Source: Ypsolopha sequella (Eukaryota; Arthropoda; Insecta; Lepidoptera; Ypsolophidae). Taken from it: 64,000 nucleotides of DNA. Location: positions 9,224,417-9,288,416 of the forward strand of contig OW203997.1 in assembly GCA_934047225.1 (NCBI GenBank), written 5' to 3'. The notes under the pieces were generated by a model. That model was not told where the DNA came from. It searched no databases and saw nothing but the letters and a program-made list of their open reading frames with translations. Below are positions 21,541 through 32,930 of the stretch, piece by piece. The translations under genes were made by a program, and so were the position numbers. Every line of letters begins with the position of its first letter. Within the stretch, counting starts at the first letter, position 1.

Positions 21541-23995
21541 GTTTTAATAGCCAAATCCTTCACTAACCATTAATAACAAAATGCAAGAAAAAATATTAAT
21601 TCTGATCTAACCACAGATTGGAAAAAGGTAACATTAAATGATACACACAGAACAAATAACTTTTAAAAAAATTACCAGAATAAAAAAAGGCATGTTTCGT
21701 TTAAGTTGTATCTAGTATCATCAATATTTAAGGTACGATACTATCTCTCGACCAATCGTTTTGTTTCCCACGCTGTATACAATAGCAGAAAACACAGGTA
21801 AAATAAGGCGCCTCTATTCACGCGAAGATTGACAAAGGAGCGGTGATCAGTAAGCGAAAAAATCGCTACATCCTAATCGAGCGACATCGCTGCCGAAACG
21901 AGCAACCATAAATAAAACAATAGAGTGTTGCCTACAAGAGTATAAAATGGCAATCGCGAAACCAATTTGTTTACGCAAATTCTGCAGCGGGCTGCGGAGA
22001 TGAATGGGCAACCATAGCGTAATACGGTACTGGGTAATGCTGATGTAGTGTTGTTTGTTCACGGGTGTGGATATCGATAATATTGGTTAAATAAAGAAAT
22101 ACCAATTTGGTGTGAGTGACTTATAATAAAAAAATATTTTGATTAATTATTGGATTTATTAATGTCCTTTTTACCTATAGTAAAATATAATATTTTTCTA
22201 GACAGTTAAATCACAAATTAACGAGCTTTTAACTTTGTACTTAAGAAAAAGCTTGAATTTATCAACGTTAACAAAGCTTATAAGCCTGCTTCTGTGTATA
22301 TCCTGTCACTATCTTTTATATAATACAAACTAACAAATCTAATGATAAAATAGACAGATAAGAATACGAATAAGTAATTTGTTATTTTAGCAAAGTCACA
22401 CAACACATCACTAACCGCAGCGCAGTTGGAACAACAATGAGAAATGAGACCGAAAATTTGATGAACTGCACGCATTTGAAATACTGTGCCATTGATGTAT
22501 TTATTGCACACATGCAAAACCACCAACAAACATATCTCAGCACATTCTGCAATCAAAAATCAATCTTATGTCGATGAATTATGGTTGCACTTGACTGCAA
22601 GCCTAGATTGGTATTCATTACTGCATTTGCATTTCCGCGACGGAAATGCCATATGTGTAGATATCGCTGCGTGTGGCTTCTATATATTTGTCGACACTTC
22701 ATTTTTGGTATCGATATTAGTAAGTATAAACATATGCTTATTTGGAACTATCGGCATGAAAGTACAAGAAAAATAAACAATCTTTATTTGTAGATATTTA
22801 CCAATATATTTTATATTAACAACAATGGAACCCACAGCAAAAAAACGCATATTATCATCGCTTAACGAAATTAAACAGTTATTTGTGTAGAAAGAAAAAA
22901 AAAATTGTAAGGAAATTCATCACATGCGCATACCGTTACAATATGTAAAGGTTGTTTTTCCTTTAATTTTTTGCAACTAACAGTGGAAGTTGTAAATCAG
23001 TTTTTAAAAGGAATAATATAGTAAATCTCTTTCATTGTTCTCTATTTTGAGGATCATAAAATCTGTGGTAACTTTGTAAAGACGTGCTAATATCTCACTT
23101 AAGTCAGTTGCTTTTCATAAGTAGAGGGATAAAGTAAAGTAACTCTTGAAAGAATTTTTAATTTATGACAGGGTATTCTTATAATGGGAACGCAATATGG
23201 TGTACAAGTTGTGGGGTTAACAATTTCTAAAGCAGATGTAGCTCAAAACATATTTTTTGTTAAGGCATCAGTGCCAATTTAGTATAATATATCCATTTTT
23301 AATACTAGTAGTAATAATTAAATATGTGCGTACCTAATTTCTGACTGAATAAGTTATTTTATTAATTAAACGTTTTCATACCTAACGTCATTAATTTGCC
23401 AGAATTTAATTTATTAAAAACATTTCGCCTAATCGTCGTCGGTGGGTAGTTAATGATCGTGGCTGAGTTTATAAATGATCCTGTCATCGCCACAGGCCCG
23501 CTATCTGTCAACATTTGTCATTTTGGTTTTTGATCATTTTAAGCTATTTAGTTAATCAAGGGTTAGGTATTGACAATGAGAAGATATATTTATATTTAAA
23601 CTTATTTAAATAAAATTAAATAAATTAATTGGTAATGAATTAAATAAAATATTTGATTTTAATAAAATCAATTAATTTAAACTTATTTATGAACCTAATT
23701 TTTACTTCAAACTTAATTTTACTTAGACTTAATCTTAAATTTTAATTTAACATCAACTTACATTAACCTTTAAGGTAACATTTTTATGCAAGTTATTGTA
23801 ATAACATTAGTAAGAGCTGTCTCGTCCTTATACAGGTTTATATAGGTATAAACTTAACAGGATAAGACCTACGTACTGTTTACCTAAAACTTGTTTTTAT
23901 AAATAAACAATTTTGTATCTAATTTATTATTTATTATTTTAAACTAATGTAGCAGCCAGTGATGAATTTTACACTAAAAATCCACACTTGCACCT

Positions 23996-24152
23996 GTAGC
24001 ATATTGTTTAATCGCACGCGACGCAACTTATATAGTTGAATCACAAGTGCGAGGAGCGTGACACGATGTTTTTTACGATTAAACAGTATGTCACGCTCCT
24101 CGCACTTCTGATTCAAACAAGTCGCGTCGCGCGCGAATAAACACCGTGCTAC
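23996..24152. mobile_element. CpG-rich palindromic MITE, copy 1
   Basis: Almost fully palindromic: 'gtagca..gtttaatcgcacgc' and 'gacgcaactta' on the left mirror 'aagtcgcgtcgcgcgcgaat' and '..gtgctac' on the right, around 'cacaagtgcgaggagcgtga'. A second copy lies at 32224-32354. It is unusually rich in CG dinucleotides for this region. Confidence 0.75.
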
Positions 24153-24879
24153 TGTTGCTAAAAGCACCTGTAACACCCGAGGAATATACGTTGTGGCGAT
24201 ATGTTTGTTAGAAATACTTTTATTGACCTTTTTATCCATCGAAGAAAGATTTAGTAGATAAGTTTTCTTATAGCTCATGCTACGAAGACATGAAAAAGTA
24301 AATTGTAAATATGGTCACATTAATAATTTTCAGGTGCTTGAATTTATCGTAATATACACAATCTGCTTGTACGACTACGATTCGTTATAAAATGATTCAC
24401 TCTCAAGCCTAATCTTTAAAGGTATGTTACATGTTCTACGAGGTTCAGACATCCGGAATCTCTTTCATATTAATGATTTGAGTGTACATACATATGTGAC
24501 ATAATGTTAATAATATAATAATAATATAATAAAGCTTCAATCTAAGCTGCTAAAGATTTAAACTTAACATAAAATAACAGTATTACCTTTTAAACACAAA
24601 TTAGCACTTTCTTTCTTATGAGTAATATTTAGATTATATATTTGAAATTATTTATGTATATATTAATAAATATCTGTATATATAGTATATATAAATAAAC
24701 AGATGTATTATACTTCTACATTATTTATTTATGTCCGTTATATTTGTTATCTTATCTATTTTATTCATTGTTTATACACAATATTGTGTTGTGTAAATTA
24801 AGGTAGATTATTTATTTAGTTGACAATTATGTTTAAGTTGTACGTACGGTTGCTGCCAACCTCTTTAATTTTTACTTTC

Positions 24880-24992
24880 ACCACAATACTGCTTGGCTGG
24901 AAGAAACCTCTTGCAGAGGCTTGCCTTTGTGCTTATTATTTTCGATTTTGTAATTTTATCTCAAGTTTTTTACGTGTCTACAATAAAGGATA
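24880..24992 (+). mobile_element. LINE 3' tail, copy 3
   Basis: Contains 'ttggctggaagaaacctctt', 'gaggcttgcctttgtgc' and '..acaataaagg' then an AAT microsatellite, in the order expected of this tail family. Only the last 100 bp of the element are present. Confidence 0.5.
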
Positions 24993-25539
24993 TAATAATA
25001 ATAAAAATTCCACATGTGTACCAAAAATTCCACATGTGCACCAAAAAGATTCTATTGATCTAACAAACTCATCCCCTTCCAATATTTACACGAAAATAAT
25101 GAAGTTGTGTAACTAAATAACGAAAACCGTGGCATTTGGTGCGGCCAGTGTATAATATGACGTATTGCTGTGGGCACACATTAGGCTAGTATTGTGTTTG
25201 GAGAGGGGCCTCGCAGACATCTGTCTGGTTTTTGAGATGGGAGGGTTAATGCGATCCGCCGTACGTTGGAAACTCGGTGCAAAGTCGCGCTTAACCGTTT
25301 CCTAAAATATACTTTATTATGATATTTACGTATATATCTTTAATTTAAGGGTATATAAATTCAAATTTAAGGTGTCAAAAATACTAAATATAGCGTACTA
25401 AAACACAAAGTGGGTGAAAGACTGTGGGCGAATAAAAATGTTGAAAACGGCGACTTGAAAATACAAATTTGAGTTGAGTTGAATAATTCTCAGGCGAACA
25501 ATTTTCTATTTTAGTGAGAATTTAATTTTAAGTAATAAA

Positions 25540-25790
25540 ACTAGGCAGGTGGCCTCGCTCCGCTCCGCTTCGTTTGTCTCCTTATTTTATCTTTCATGTA
25601 AGCCTAACACGCTCATCCTCGCTTCGCTCGTAGTCGCACCTATTTTTTGACTTTTGGTGAAATATTTTCGATTTCATACTTTAAAGTCGCCCACTCAGTA
25701 TTTTTAGTCGCACGCTTACTATTTATTCCGGACACTTGAAGTCGCTAGTAAAATTTTTGTTCGCCCGATCAATAATTTCCCTTAATTTAA
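25540..25790 (+). repeat. Dispersed repeat family H, copy 2
   Basis: Starts 'actaggcaggtggcctcgct', then 'ccgctccgcttcg', and includes 'gacttttggtgaaatatttt' plus 'cgatttcatac', the latter also found in the copy at 48838-48990. Class unknown. Confidence 0.6.
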
Positions 25791-26044
25791 CTTTTTCTTG
25801 GTTCAACAGTCAATTGCTGATGTGAGTGATAATTGTAATCATTTTTCGTAAGTTTTTATCTGAAGGTGTTTTCATGAGTATATCTCTTGTCGGTGAAGTA
25901 ACCGCTCTTCTTCTTTATCTTCTGCCAATGGTTTGATATATTCATTAGTAACTAATATAAATATAAACATTTATCTTATAGCTTTTACATTCTATTTTTT
26001 GATAGTTATTATGTGAAAGTTCAATTATGATACCTACTAAATAA

Positions 26045-26205
26045 TACTTCAAAAACATCTGAATGAATGAATGAATGAATGAATTGACACTTTATCGTAC
26101 TCAAAAGACATATAAAAGAAAACAGAGCTTTAAAAACATAATTTTGTACAAAGGAGGACTTATCACTTAAAGCGATTTCTTCCAGCCAACCTTTATCTTA
26201 TTCAA
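26045..26205 (-). mobile_element. LINE 3' tail, copy 4
   Basis: Minus-strand copy: reversed, it reads 'aaggttggctggaagaaatc' and 'gctttaagtgataagtcc', then '..ataaagtgtcaattc' and an ATTC microsatellite (26063-26085). It is nearly identical to the copy at 36218-36340. Confidence 0.6.
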
Positions 26206-26570
26206 TAATCTTATTCAATAAACAAAAGTTATGTTACAAATTATATTGCACTTATAAAGTTGCAACCGAAACGCATACCCTAAAGCAATACCGGTTATGA
26301 TTTATAGCGTTTCATACCGTTATGAATACGCACTTGTTAACCGGCGGTTCATTAACGCGGTGTCGGCCCGCGCCCCTGATTGGACAAACTGCCATTGTGT
26401 GCGATAATAATAAAGTTATTGGCTATTGGAAGGTTTGCAGGTGCATGTCGGGTTAAATAAATAGTTGGAATAATTTGGGTGCACTTGTCACAATTTATGG
26501 AAAATTGGTAGTAGTATTTTTGTATGACTAATACTTGTGATAGTCAGCACTTTCGTGAAATATGATACAA

Positions 26571-27001
26571 TAAGTCTTTACATATGAAATAGCCAAAATT
26601 TTATTTTTTATTATTTTATTAATGAGTTCATAATCCTTGTAATTCAATAGCCATTTCAATTATTTATTTTTTCATTTGAATGTTGATTTCAAGGTTTTAC
26701 ATCTACGTATTAAATTTTGTTTTTATTTTCAGTTTGATTATTAAAACTAAATCTTTAAAAACAGTTCGTCCTAAATACCATCCATTTCTATGATAAGATT
26801 CGTAATAATTTTTTACAGCTGACACTTTTCAAAAATTAAATTCATGTTTCTGTTAGCTTAATGTTGTCTCATTCATACACATGAGAAATGACATAATTAG
26901 GATTTGTTATTCCTAAAAAAAAAGGCAAAAATGTTAGTACTGAAAATTGAGTTTGCTTCAAATTCTCGATTGAAAATAGCAATTTCATATGTAAAGACCT
27001 A
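26571..27001 (+). mobile_element. Mariner-like MITE, copy 2
   Basis: Ends 'taagtctttacatatgaaat' and 'atttcatatgtaaagaccta', TA-flanked, about 430 bp. It is the most complete of the four copies and shares 'gacacttttcaaaaattaa' and 'ttcgtcctaaataccatcc' with those at 40312 and 49713. Confidence 0.8.
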
Positions 27002-27154
27002 ATATGATATTTAAATAAACACCTTGTGCTATTTCACTTGCACATAAACTAGTAAAACAGTAATTAGTGCTAATACATTTTTTGTTAATAGATATAACAT
27101 ACAAGTTAATTGAAAATATGTAATTTACAAATTTAAATCAGACTCCGCCTCTGT

Positions 27155-27415
27155 GGTGACTACATAAGTGATCTAGTGGTTTGAACATTTCGACCACTAA
27201 TCTAGGGATCGCGGGATTAAATCCGGTAAGGGCACATTTTTGTGTTCCATCTGCTGCGTGCTTCGGACGGCACGTTGCGCTGCGGATCCATATTTATGTC
27301 TCAAGTACGGCCAGTAACTTATTTACCCTAAGGCAACAAGGGATATGGCCCGGGGCGGCAGGCTGCGAGGAGCGGCGCAAACCGCACCTCACGCTCAGCT
27401 TTGGGCGCCTTCCAT
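27155..27415 (+). mobile_element. tRNA-derived SINE with GC-rich tail
   Basis: Head: 'gtgatctagtggttt', '..ccactaatctagggatcg' and 'cgggattaaatccgg', a degraded tRNA with recognisable box A and box B positions. Body: 'gtgcttcggacggcacgttg' and a GC-rich 3' part ending near 'gggcgccttcc'. This body resembles a common lepidopteran SINE; the name is not assigned. Confidence 0.55.
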
Positions 27416-27443
27416 AATCAATCGTTACTTATCTTTTAATATA

Positions 27444-27838
27444 ATAGTAGTTTATGCTACAAGGGCAAAAAGGAATAAATTATGAGGACAATTTAAAACA
27501 AGAGCGTAGCGAGTGTTTTAAACGTAACCGAGTAATTTATTGCTCTTACGCCCGTGTATCATACTACGTTTTTCAATGCATAGTGTGAGAAAATAAAACA
27601 AATATAATTTATTGAACTTTAAATTATGATTGGCTCAAAAGGACTGTATCCAGAGCCGTTAAACAGTGGAAAAAAAAGTATAAAATTTATGGTACACAGG
27701 AAAGGTTGCAGGTTAGCCAACCATTGTAAATAAATATAAAAGTAATAATAATAATAAAGCCCTAAGGCAAAAAAATCGACTTTCTGTTCGGTTTTGATGC
27801 AGAAAAATTGGGCCTTTACGAGCACTTGCATTGAACAT
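27444..27838 (+). repeat. Dispersed repeat family F, copy 3
   Basis: The best-preserved hairpin head ('gagcgtagcgagtgtttta') and an intact 3' half with the empty site 'ctttctgttcgg' used to define the nested MITE at 351-587. It ends near 'gcattgaacattaa'. Confidence 0.85.
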
Positions 27839-28831
27839 TAATTTATGACTTTGCACTTTTATTTAAAAAAAATCACTCAAAAAGAAATTTAAATATTGAA
27901 TAAATGGTGTTTATTCTCAGCCCCAATCAACACACCGCTGGCTTTAATTTTATTTTACTATTGAAGTATTTTTGCTTTTTTTACATTCATTTATGCTGCA
28001 AACCCTACAGGTCCAGGGCGCATAATCGTAAAATACGCCACTGCACTTCACTTGCACTTGCACTTCTCAGTCTATATTCAGAAACACCTATGAGACCCCT
28101 TTGGGGATTAATGTCGTGACGATGAATATTCTATTTGATTTTTTAAATTTATTTGTTAAGCTCAATTAAATTTAAGGAATAACCTCATTTTAACTTAGGT
28201 GTGCTAGAAATAAACGCGAATGAAAAAAAAAAGACAAAACCGTCCAAATGGCCCTCAATTTCCCTCATTTAATCCACTTCTGTGTGTATTCAATATCACA
28301 CCGAGGTAACATTTGTTACTGTTTGCTTACCGAGGACTAATCTAATTTCGCTAACCATAATAAGTTTAGTTCTCTGCTCTTTTCAGCCACTAAAAGGTTT
28401 ATTAAGAGCAACATTTGCAATAGACGCTACTGTATAGCTTATTTGTGTTATAATTGGAGTTACAATTTAAAAGGGGCAATTTTATTTATTACTTTGTCGG
28501 GTGGTCGAGTGAATATTTTATTTATTAATTTTACAAAATATGTTTTTTGTAAGAGACAAGAAATATATTTTTAACAACAAATTGTATTAATACATCCGTA
28601 TATATAACGGACACCAAAAAGACACAGTTTATTTTATGCACTAATAAAGATTTTTGTTTTAAGTCACTTTTAATTTAACTCATAATATTTTACTAGTTTA
28701 ATTATTTTCTATTAATTAGCTTCATTAGTTTAATTTTTTTTTCTGAAAAGAAATAGTTCCGTTTTACAAATATACTTGGCAAACAAAGTTAAATTTTCAA
28801 TTTGAATAACTTGGAACTTATTTTTACTTAC

Positions 28832-28970
28832 TTGGTATTGTCAACTAGGGAGCTGGGCGTCATCCATGCCCTCGTCAAGGGTTCCTCTTTGAGTGACGTC
28901 ACAGGACCTCGAGGCTGTGTATGGAGCCCCCCAGCAGCTTCTTGATGATGGAGCCCGAACATTAGACCCC
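28832..28970 (-). CDS. kn: collier/knot exon 2
   Basis: 139-bp exon between an acceptor (TTGTTACAG|GGGG) and a donor (ACCAA|GTAAGTA). It enters in phase 1, completing the Gly begun in exon 1, and leaves in phase 2. The product reads G-G-L-M-F-G-L-H-H-Q-E, then TSLKEEPLTRAW and SSLVDNT. M-F-G is the start of vertebrate EBF proteins and S-L-K-E-E-P-L is the conserved leader motif just before the DNA-binding domain, so this exon alone would allow an EBF-type initiation. It precedes the COE domain and is predicted to be flexible. Intron 1 is about 1.7 kb and intron 2 about 7.5 kb. The exon contains a TGACGTCA octamer, probably only through codon use. Confidence 0.92.
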
Positions 28971-30673
28971 CTGTAACAATTGAAACGTAACATTCTGATT
29001 TAAGAAAATCTCGGTGAGCGATACTTCGGCGAAGAATCAGTTGAGCAGTTAAATAGTTAAGAACTAAGTCCGTTAAAAAAAATATTTTTCTTTCTGCCTG
29101 AAGAGAACAAAAAACTGGTTTAATAGAAATTTTTCATTTATGGATATTTTATTGTTTATGACCAAATGGTAATTAGGTGTTCTTGCTCTCAAAAAAAAGC
29201 TTTTTATTTTTATTTTTGGTGAACTTAAGCTATTTGATAATCATGATAAATTGATAACCTGCAATGCCATACAATAATTTTGCTGATGATAATGAAATAC
29301 TGTAAATCTGAAAACCAACAATGAACTCCAAGAGCTGAATATAGGAGATATATTTGTTAGAAGAAGTATCACTGAGGAGGTGATAAACATGTTATCATAT
29401 ACCTACACGTTTTACCTATGATTATTTTGTTTCCGTGCCTATTAATGTAAATTAAGAGTAAATTAACTTTAAAGGTAAATTCTTAATTTTTGGAACGAAA
29501 TAATAATAAATAACTAAAACGCCCAAAAACAGCTCAAAGCTTAAATTTTATTATTATTATTATGTATTTTAAGCAATAATAAGAGATTTTCAATACATAA
29601 CTAATATTCTCAAAAACAGCTAAAAGCTACAAAAATACTAATTAAGCAACAATAACAGATTTCAAATAATATTTTTACATTACATGATTTTTTTACTAGC
29701 CAAAAAATAAATTGTGCTTATTATAAATTCCCTCAAATACCTAAATCCATAGAAAAGCTATTATCATCATAAAAATGCTTTATTTTGCTTTAAGATTATG
29801 AAAAATAGGTTCTTAAAGTACAAATCAGGCTTTACAGGGCGTGTGAGTGTTTTTCTTCACCATTTAGCAATTGCTCTAAACAAATACATACTCGTACATA
29901 TCAAAAACTGGCAGGTTCAGAATTCGGAACTAAAATTTAGACCCTACTTTCCAAGAACTTTGATCTAAAGATTGAGAAATCAGCGTTCTATACTGACTAC
30001 ACCACCATCGCGCTGCTTTTATACGGTATTCAAAAAAAGTAAAATATATTTGTGACTCCAAAGAACAGTAAATTTAAAAGTATCTTTTGTTAAAATGAGA
30101 AATGGTATTTTTTACCAAAAATATCGAGGTTACAACTAAATTTTTTATTAAGACAACTAAAAACATACAAAAGTAGCTATGCAATGAAATCAAACTTCTT
30201 TTAGTTACTTCATTCTCAAAATGAGTTTTAAATTTTTATTTATCAAAGTGTGATGGTTTTGTTTAATCAGCCTAAAAATTTGCAAAATTTCACTATAGAT
30301 TTTAGAAGGTATAACATGGAACGCCATCTCCCGTCATTTCACTAAACTAAACTTAAGTTATTTCTTTACAGATTTACCTCCCAGACTATTTTACTGGAAC
30401 TATTTTGCATGTTTATATATAAAAAAACATAAACTATACGAATAAAAACACAATTAAAGATAGTAAACCAAAATAACTATTTCTCACAAATAAAAAAAAA
30501 TTACCGTTTTTGCGTACCAGTAAAAGTGATATCTAATCTACGTTTAGCAAACAACAAAAAAGATGTCGTGAATATGATAAGTAAAAATGTATTAAGGAAA
30601 CAGAACACTTTTAATTTTATATTGTTCGTATTTTTAGAGAAACACAAAAAGTATAAATGAAAGATTCTCTTAC
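28971..30673 (-). other. collier intron 1
   Basis: A 1.7-kb AT-rich intron. A degraded tRNA-like segment in reverse lies at about 29915-30010 ('ctggcaggttcagaattcgg'). Nothing else is recognised. Confidence 0.7.
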
Positions 30674-30722
30674 CTGAAGATCTCGGAGCTCCCGGTGGGT
30701 AAAGTTTCCGTCCCCATCCCAC
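30674..30722 (-). CDS. kn: collier/knot (COE/EBF transcription factor), exon 1 coding part
   Basis: First recognisable coding exon of the COE-family transcription factor collier (Drosophila knot, vertebrate EBF), a nuclear DNA-binding protein used in neuronal, muscle, blood and appendage patterning. The minus strand reads VGWGRKLYPPGAPRSS and then a split Gly codon, matching the insect collier N-terminus (M-E-W-G-R-K-L-Y-P). The exon ends in a canonical donor (CAG|GTAAGAG) at 30673 in phase 1, and exon 2 restores the frame. The codon aligned with the usual initiator is GTG, not ATG. The frame stays open upstream to a TGA near 30855 with no ATG between, so the start is unresolved: exon 2 supplies the ATG (MFG) used by vertebrate EBF proteins, or an unseen upstream exon supplies one. 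Transcribed GC-rich sequence probably extends to about 30895. The family assignment is firm; the coding start is not. Confidence 0.75.
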
Positions 30723-30900
30723 GGGGTCTAGTTCCAGCGGCGGCCACGGCGAGCCTGTGTACCCGCCCGCCGCCGCGTTGAGCTCGTCCGACCGAATCGC
30801 GAACCGATACCGAACGAACCGGAATAAGCGCTCGCGAGCGCAACGTCACCGCGCGGGAACTTTTTGAAACCGGTAAAAAACCGATGTGTGTGGCTAGCCG
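30723..30900 (-). promoter_or_regulatory. kn: GC-rich 5' leader / promoter-proximal region of collier
   Basis: GC-rich, CpG-rich stretch directly upstream of the first coding exon, contrasting with AT-rich flanks. It contains a 14-bp perfect palindrome GCGCTCGCGAGCGC at 30828-30841. A TATAAG-like motif on the minus strand around 30919-30926 could place a start near 30890. The reading frame of exon 1 is open back to a TGA near 30855, but no ATG lies in it. The role as leader and promoter is inferred from position and composition. Confidence 0.5.
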
Positions 30901-31132
30901 CACTTTTAACTTCAGACTTATAAAATTTGCTTGGAAAAAATATAGATAATTGTTTTTATTTCATAAGGTGTTTAAAGTATGTTTTATGTAACACAAAAAA
31001 ATATTAAATCACGTATATTTTTTTTATAAAATTAACACAGTCTAGTTTTACCGAAAGAATAATACCATAAAAGCTCTTTTAAAAACTTCGCAACGTGAAT
31101 AAATTTCCTTATCCGGTGGGCGGCTAACGCTA

Positions 31133-31372
31133 TCGTATGTGTGGCTAGGGATCGAGTCCCGGTTGTACGGGCGATCCCGCTGCGGATTTGTGGAGCACTA
31201 ACAAGCGTCGCGGGAGCCCGACGCCGAGTGCTCGGGCGTCGCGGAGCCCCGACCGTCCCCGCGGACTGGGGGAGGCGCCCCCGGGGACACGCCCTCGCCT
31301 CACGAGCGAGACGGGACGACTGACGCAGGTGGCGCCACTGCTCCACCATGCCGACCACATTTTAAAATTAGA
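31133..31372. other. GC-rich, CpG-rich island upstream of collier
   Basis: About 240 bp of very GC-rich sequence ('cgcgggagcccgacgccgag', 'ggaggcgcccccggggacac') in an AT-rich setting, 230 bp upstream of the exon 1 leader. Open frames exist on both strands, as expected from composition, and none resembles a known protein. 'tatgtgtggctag' at its left edge recurs at about 30885 in the leader. It could be part of the collier promoter or an inserted SINE-like repeat ('ggatcgagtcccgg' resembles a T-arm). Confidence 0.4.
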
Positions 31373-31439
31373 ATAATCGCTTAAAAAAAGTCTTTGCGGC
31401 CAGCGAAAACACTTTTAAATTTTTTGAAAACGATTCTAT

Positions 31440-31615
31440 CCTGCCAGTACTGAAAGCTCGGCCAGCAAGTATGGAAATTGGTGGTCGGTTTGGAGGTTTC
31501 CCTTGGAGGCCGCTGATGGATTCTGCGCGTAAGGGATGCCGGTATAGATGAGACGCATGCAGCCTCTTTGGACCAGCTAGCTTCAGCGCTGGGACAGCCC
31601 ACCGCGCAACCAAAG
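31440..31615. other. Unrecognised GC-richer segment
   Basis: Sharp change in composition relative to its flanks ('gtggtcggtttggaggtttc', 'ccttggaggccgctgatgga'). The plus strand can be read as a protein-like stretch with one stop, and the minus strand has an 81-codon frame. No family is recognised. It could be a decayed LINE or retrocopy fragment. Confidence 0.3.
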
Positions 31616-32223
31616 GATTACTTATTAAACTAAGTTAGATTGACGATGATGAAATTTCAGTGGGAATTGACTCGAGCAAGTTTTGAGATGAGGTTTTGTC
31701 GCCTTATTAAATATTTGTCGAGTTCGTCGTGCAGTTAAAGTTGAACGAATGGTTGCAATTTCTCATAGGGAATGAAAGTACAACATATTGTCTTGAAGTA
31801 GATGTTGGCTAAACCAAAACTAAAGGGGGTTGTTTCGTATTTCTATTCATATCTGTAATCTTTGTCCTAGTTTTATACATACTTATACACATGGGTGTGA
31901 TAATTTTTTGTTTTAATTGTTTTTTGTCATAAGTTCGTCTCCCGATCACATAAAGGGATACATTTTTTTTCTATCTATTTAATATAAATTTGATCTCTTT
32001 ATGACTATAGTTAATCCAGTATAAAAACGGATGCATTAAGTAAAACAGAGGCATAAATAACAACCATAGTTACGTGAAAGAACGTTTAATACGTTCAACG
32101 ATTCACGTTGTATTGTAATGCATTCATACTACGTCAACGAGCTACAGTGCAGCTTAGCATAGCTACGAAACGTATAGAGTTTCGGCCCTGCTACGTCGTA
32201 GCAAACAAGGCCCCCACTGGCAG

Positions 32224-32354
32224 CCGTAACACAGTGTTCAATCGCGCGCGACGCGTCTCAGTTGAGCCACAAGTGCGATCAAACAGTATTTCACGCTCCT
32301 TGCACTTGTCATTCAACTAAGTCGCGTCGTGCGCGATTAAATACTGTGCTACGG
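32224..32354. mobile_element. CpG-rich palindromic MITE, copy 2
   Basis: Shorter relative of the element at 23996-24152: 'aatcgcgcgcgacgcgtctc' on the left and 'aactaagtcgcgtcgtgcgc' on the right, with 'cacgctccttgcacttgtc' in the middle. It lies inside a wider region (about 32100-32400) with inverted 'gctacgtcgtagc' and 'cttagc.tagctacgaaa' motifs that may be an outer element. Confidence 0.7.
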
Positions 32355-32930
32355 TACTGCTTAGCGTAGCTACGAAAAGAGTATGGGTTACGTAGTAACT
32401 ATTATAATATATATATCCGTAGTATGGGCCTTTTCGGTTTTTACGATTCGAAAACCGTTTCGAGGAATAGCCTCATTTAACTTTTAAACTAAACGTAAAT
32501 ATAAGTGTTTCATTTAATGCAAAAGAGGGATGTCTTTTATTTGACCTTCAGTGACGTCATCATCACACATTTCCATAGGCATATTTGTTTTTCTTGGACG
32601 CATCGTAAAGTTTAACAAAGATCCAACTATTCAACCTTATATGATGACGTCATTACCTGTAAATACTAAAGTAGTTATAAAATCGGTTCAAAAGCACGAA
32701 AAAAAAAATTATTGACAATATATCTAAATTTATATATTTATTCCAAAAATCGGACAAACGTTAAAGTTTCCAAACAACCGAGTGGTACCACCACCTTAAT
32801 AAGATCGTCTATGAGGTAGATAAAAGGACAAATGGAAAATAATATATAATGTACAAAGTAATTACTTCTCGAAAGTTCTGGATAAATTATTTATTACTAA
32901 ACAAGCATGAATCGAAAGAAAGCTAACTAT

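Larger units (their letters stand above)
21302..28831 (-). other. collier intron 2
   Basis: A 7.5-kb intron. Mobile parts are listed separately (21414, 23996, 24880, 25540, 26045, 26571, 27155, 27444). Four segments, 21780-22070, 22420-22700, 23430-23530 and 26230-26460, are GC-richer, non-repetitive and non-coding by eye. A perfect small palindrome GCATTTCCG-cga-CGGAAATGC is at 22629-22649. The region 22700-23400 and the stretch 28150-28830 show nothing identifiable. Confidence 0.65.

Noticed and set aside
30670..30903. 77-codon frame ending in ..GMGTETLPTGSSEIFR over exon 1
   Set aside because: This frame contains the only ATG in the exon but does not join exon 2 in the collier frame; the conserved WGRKLYP peptide is in the adjacent frame.
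31032..31376. Proteins in the GC-rich island (several overlapping frames on both strands)
   Set aside because: Open frames on both strands follow from GC composition; the translations are Arg/Pro/Ala-rich without any domain.
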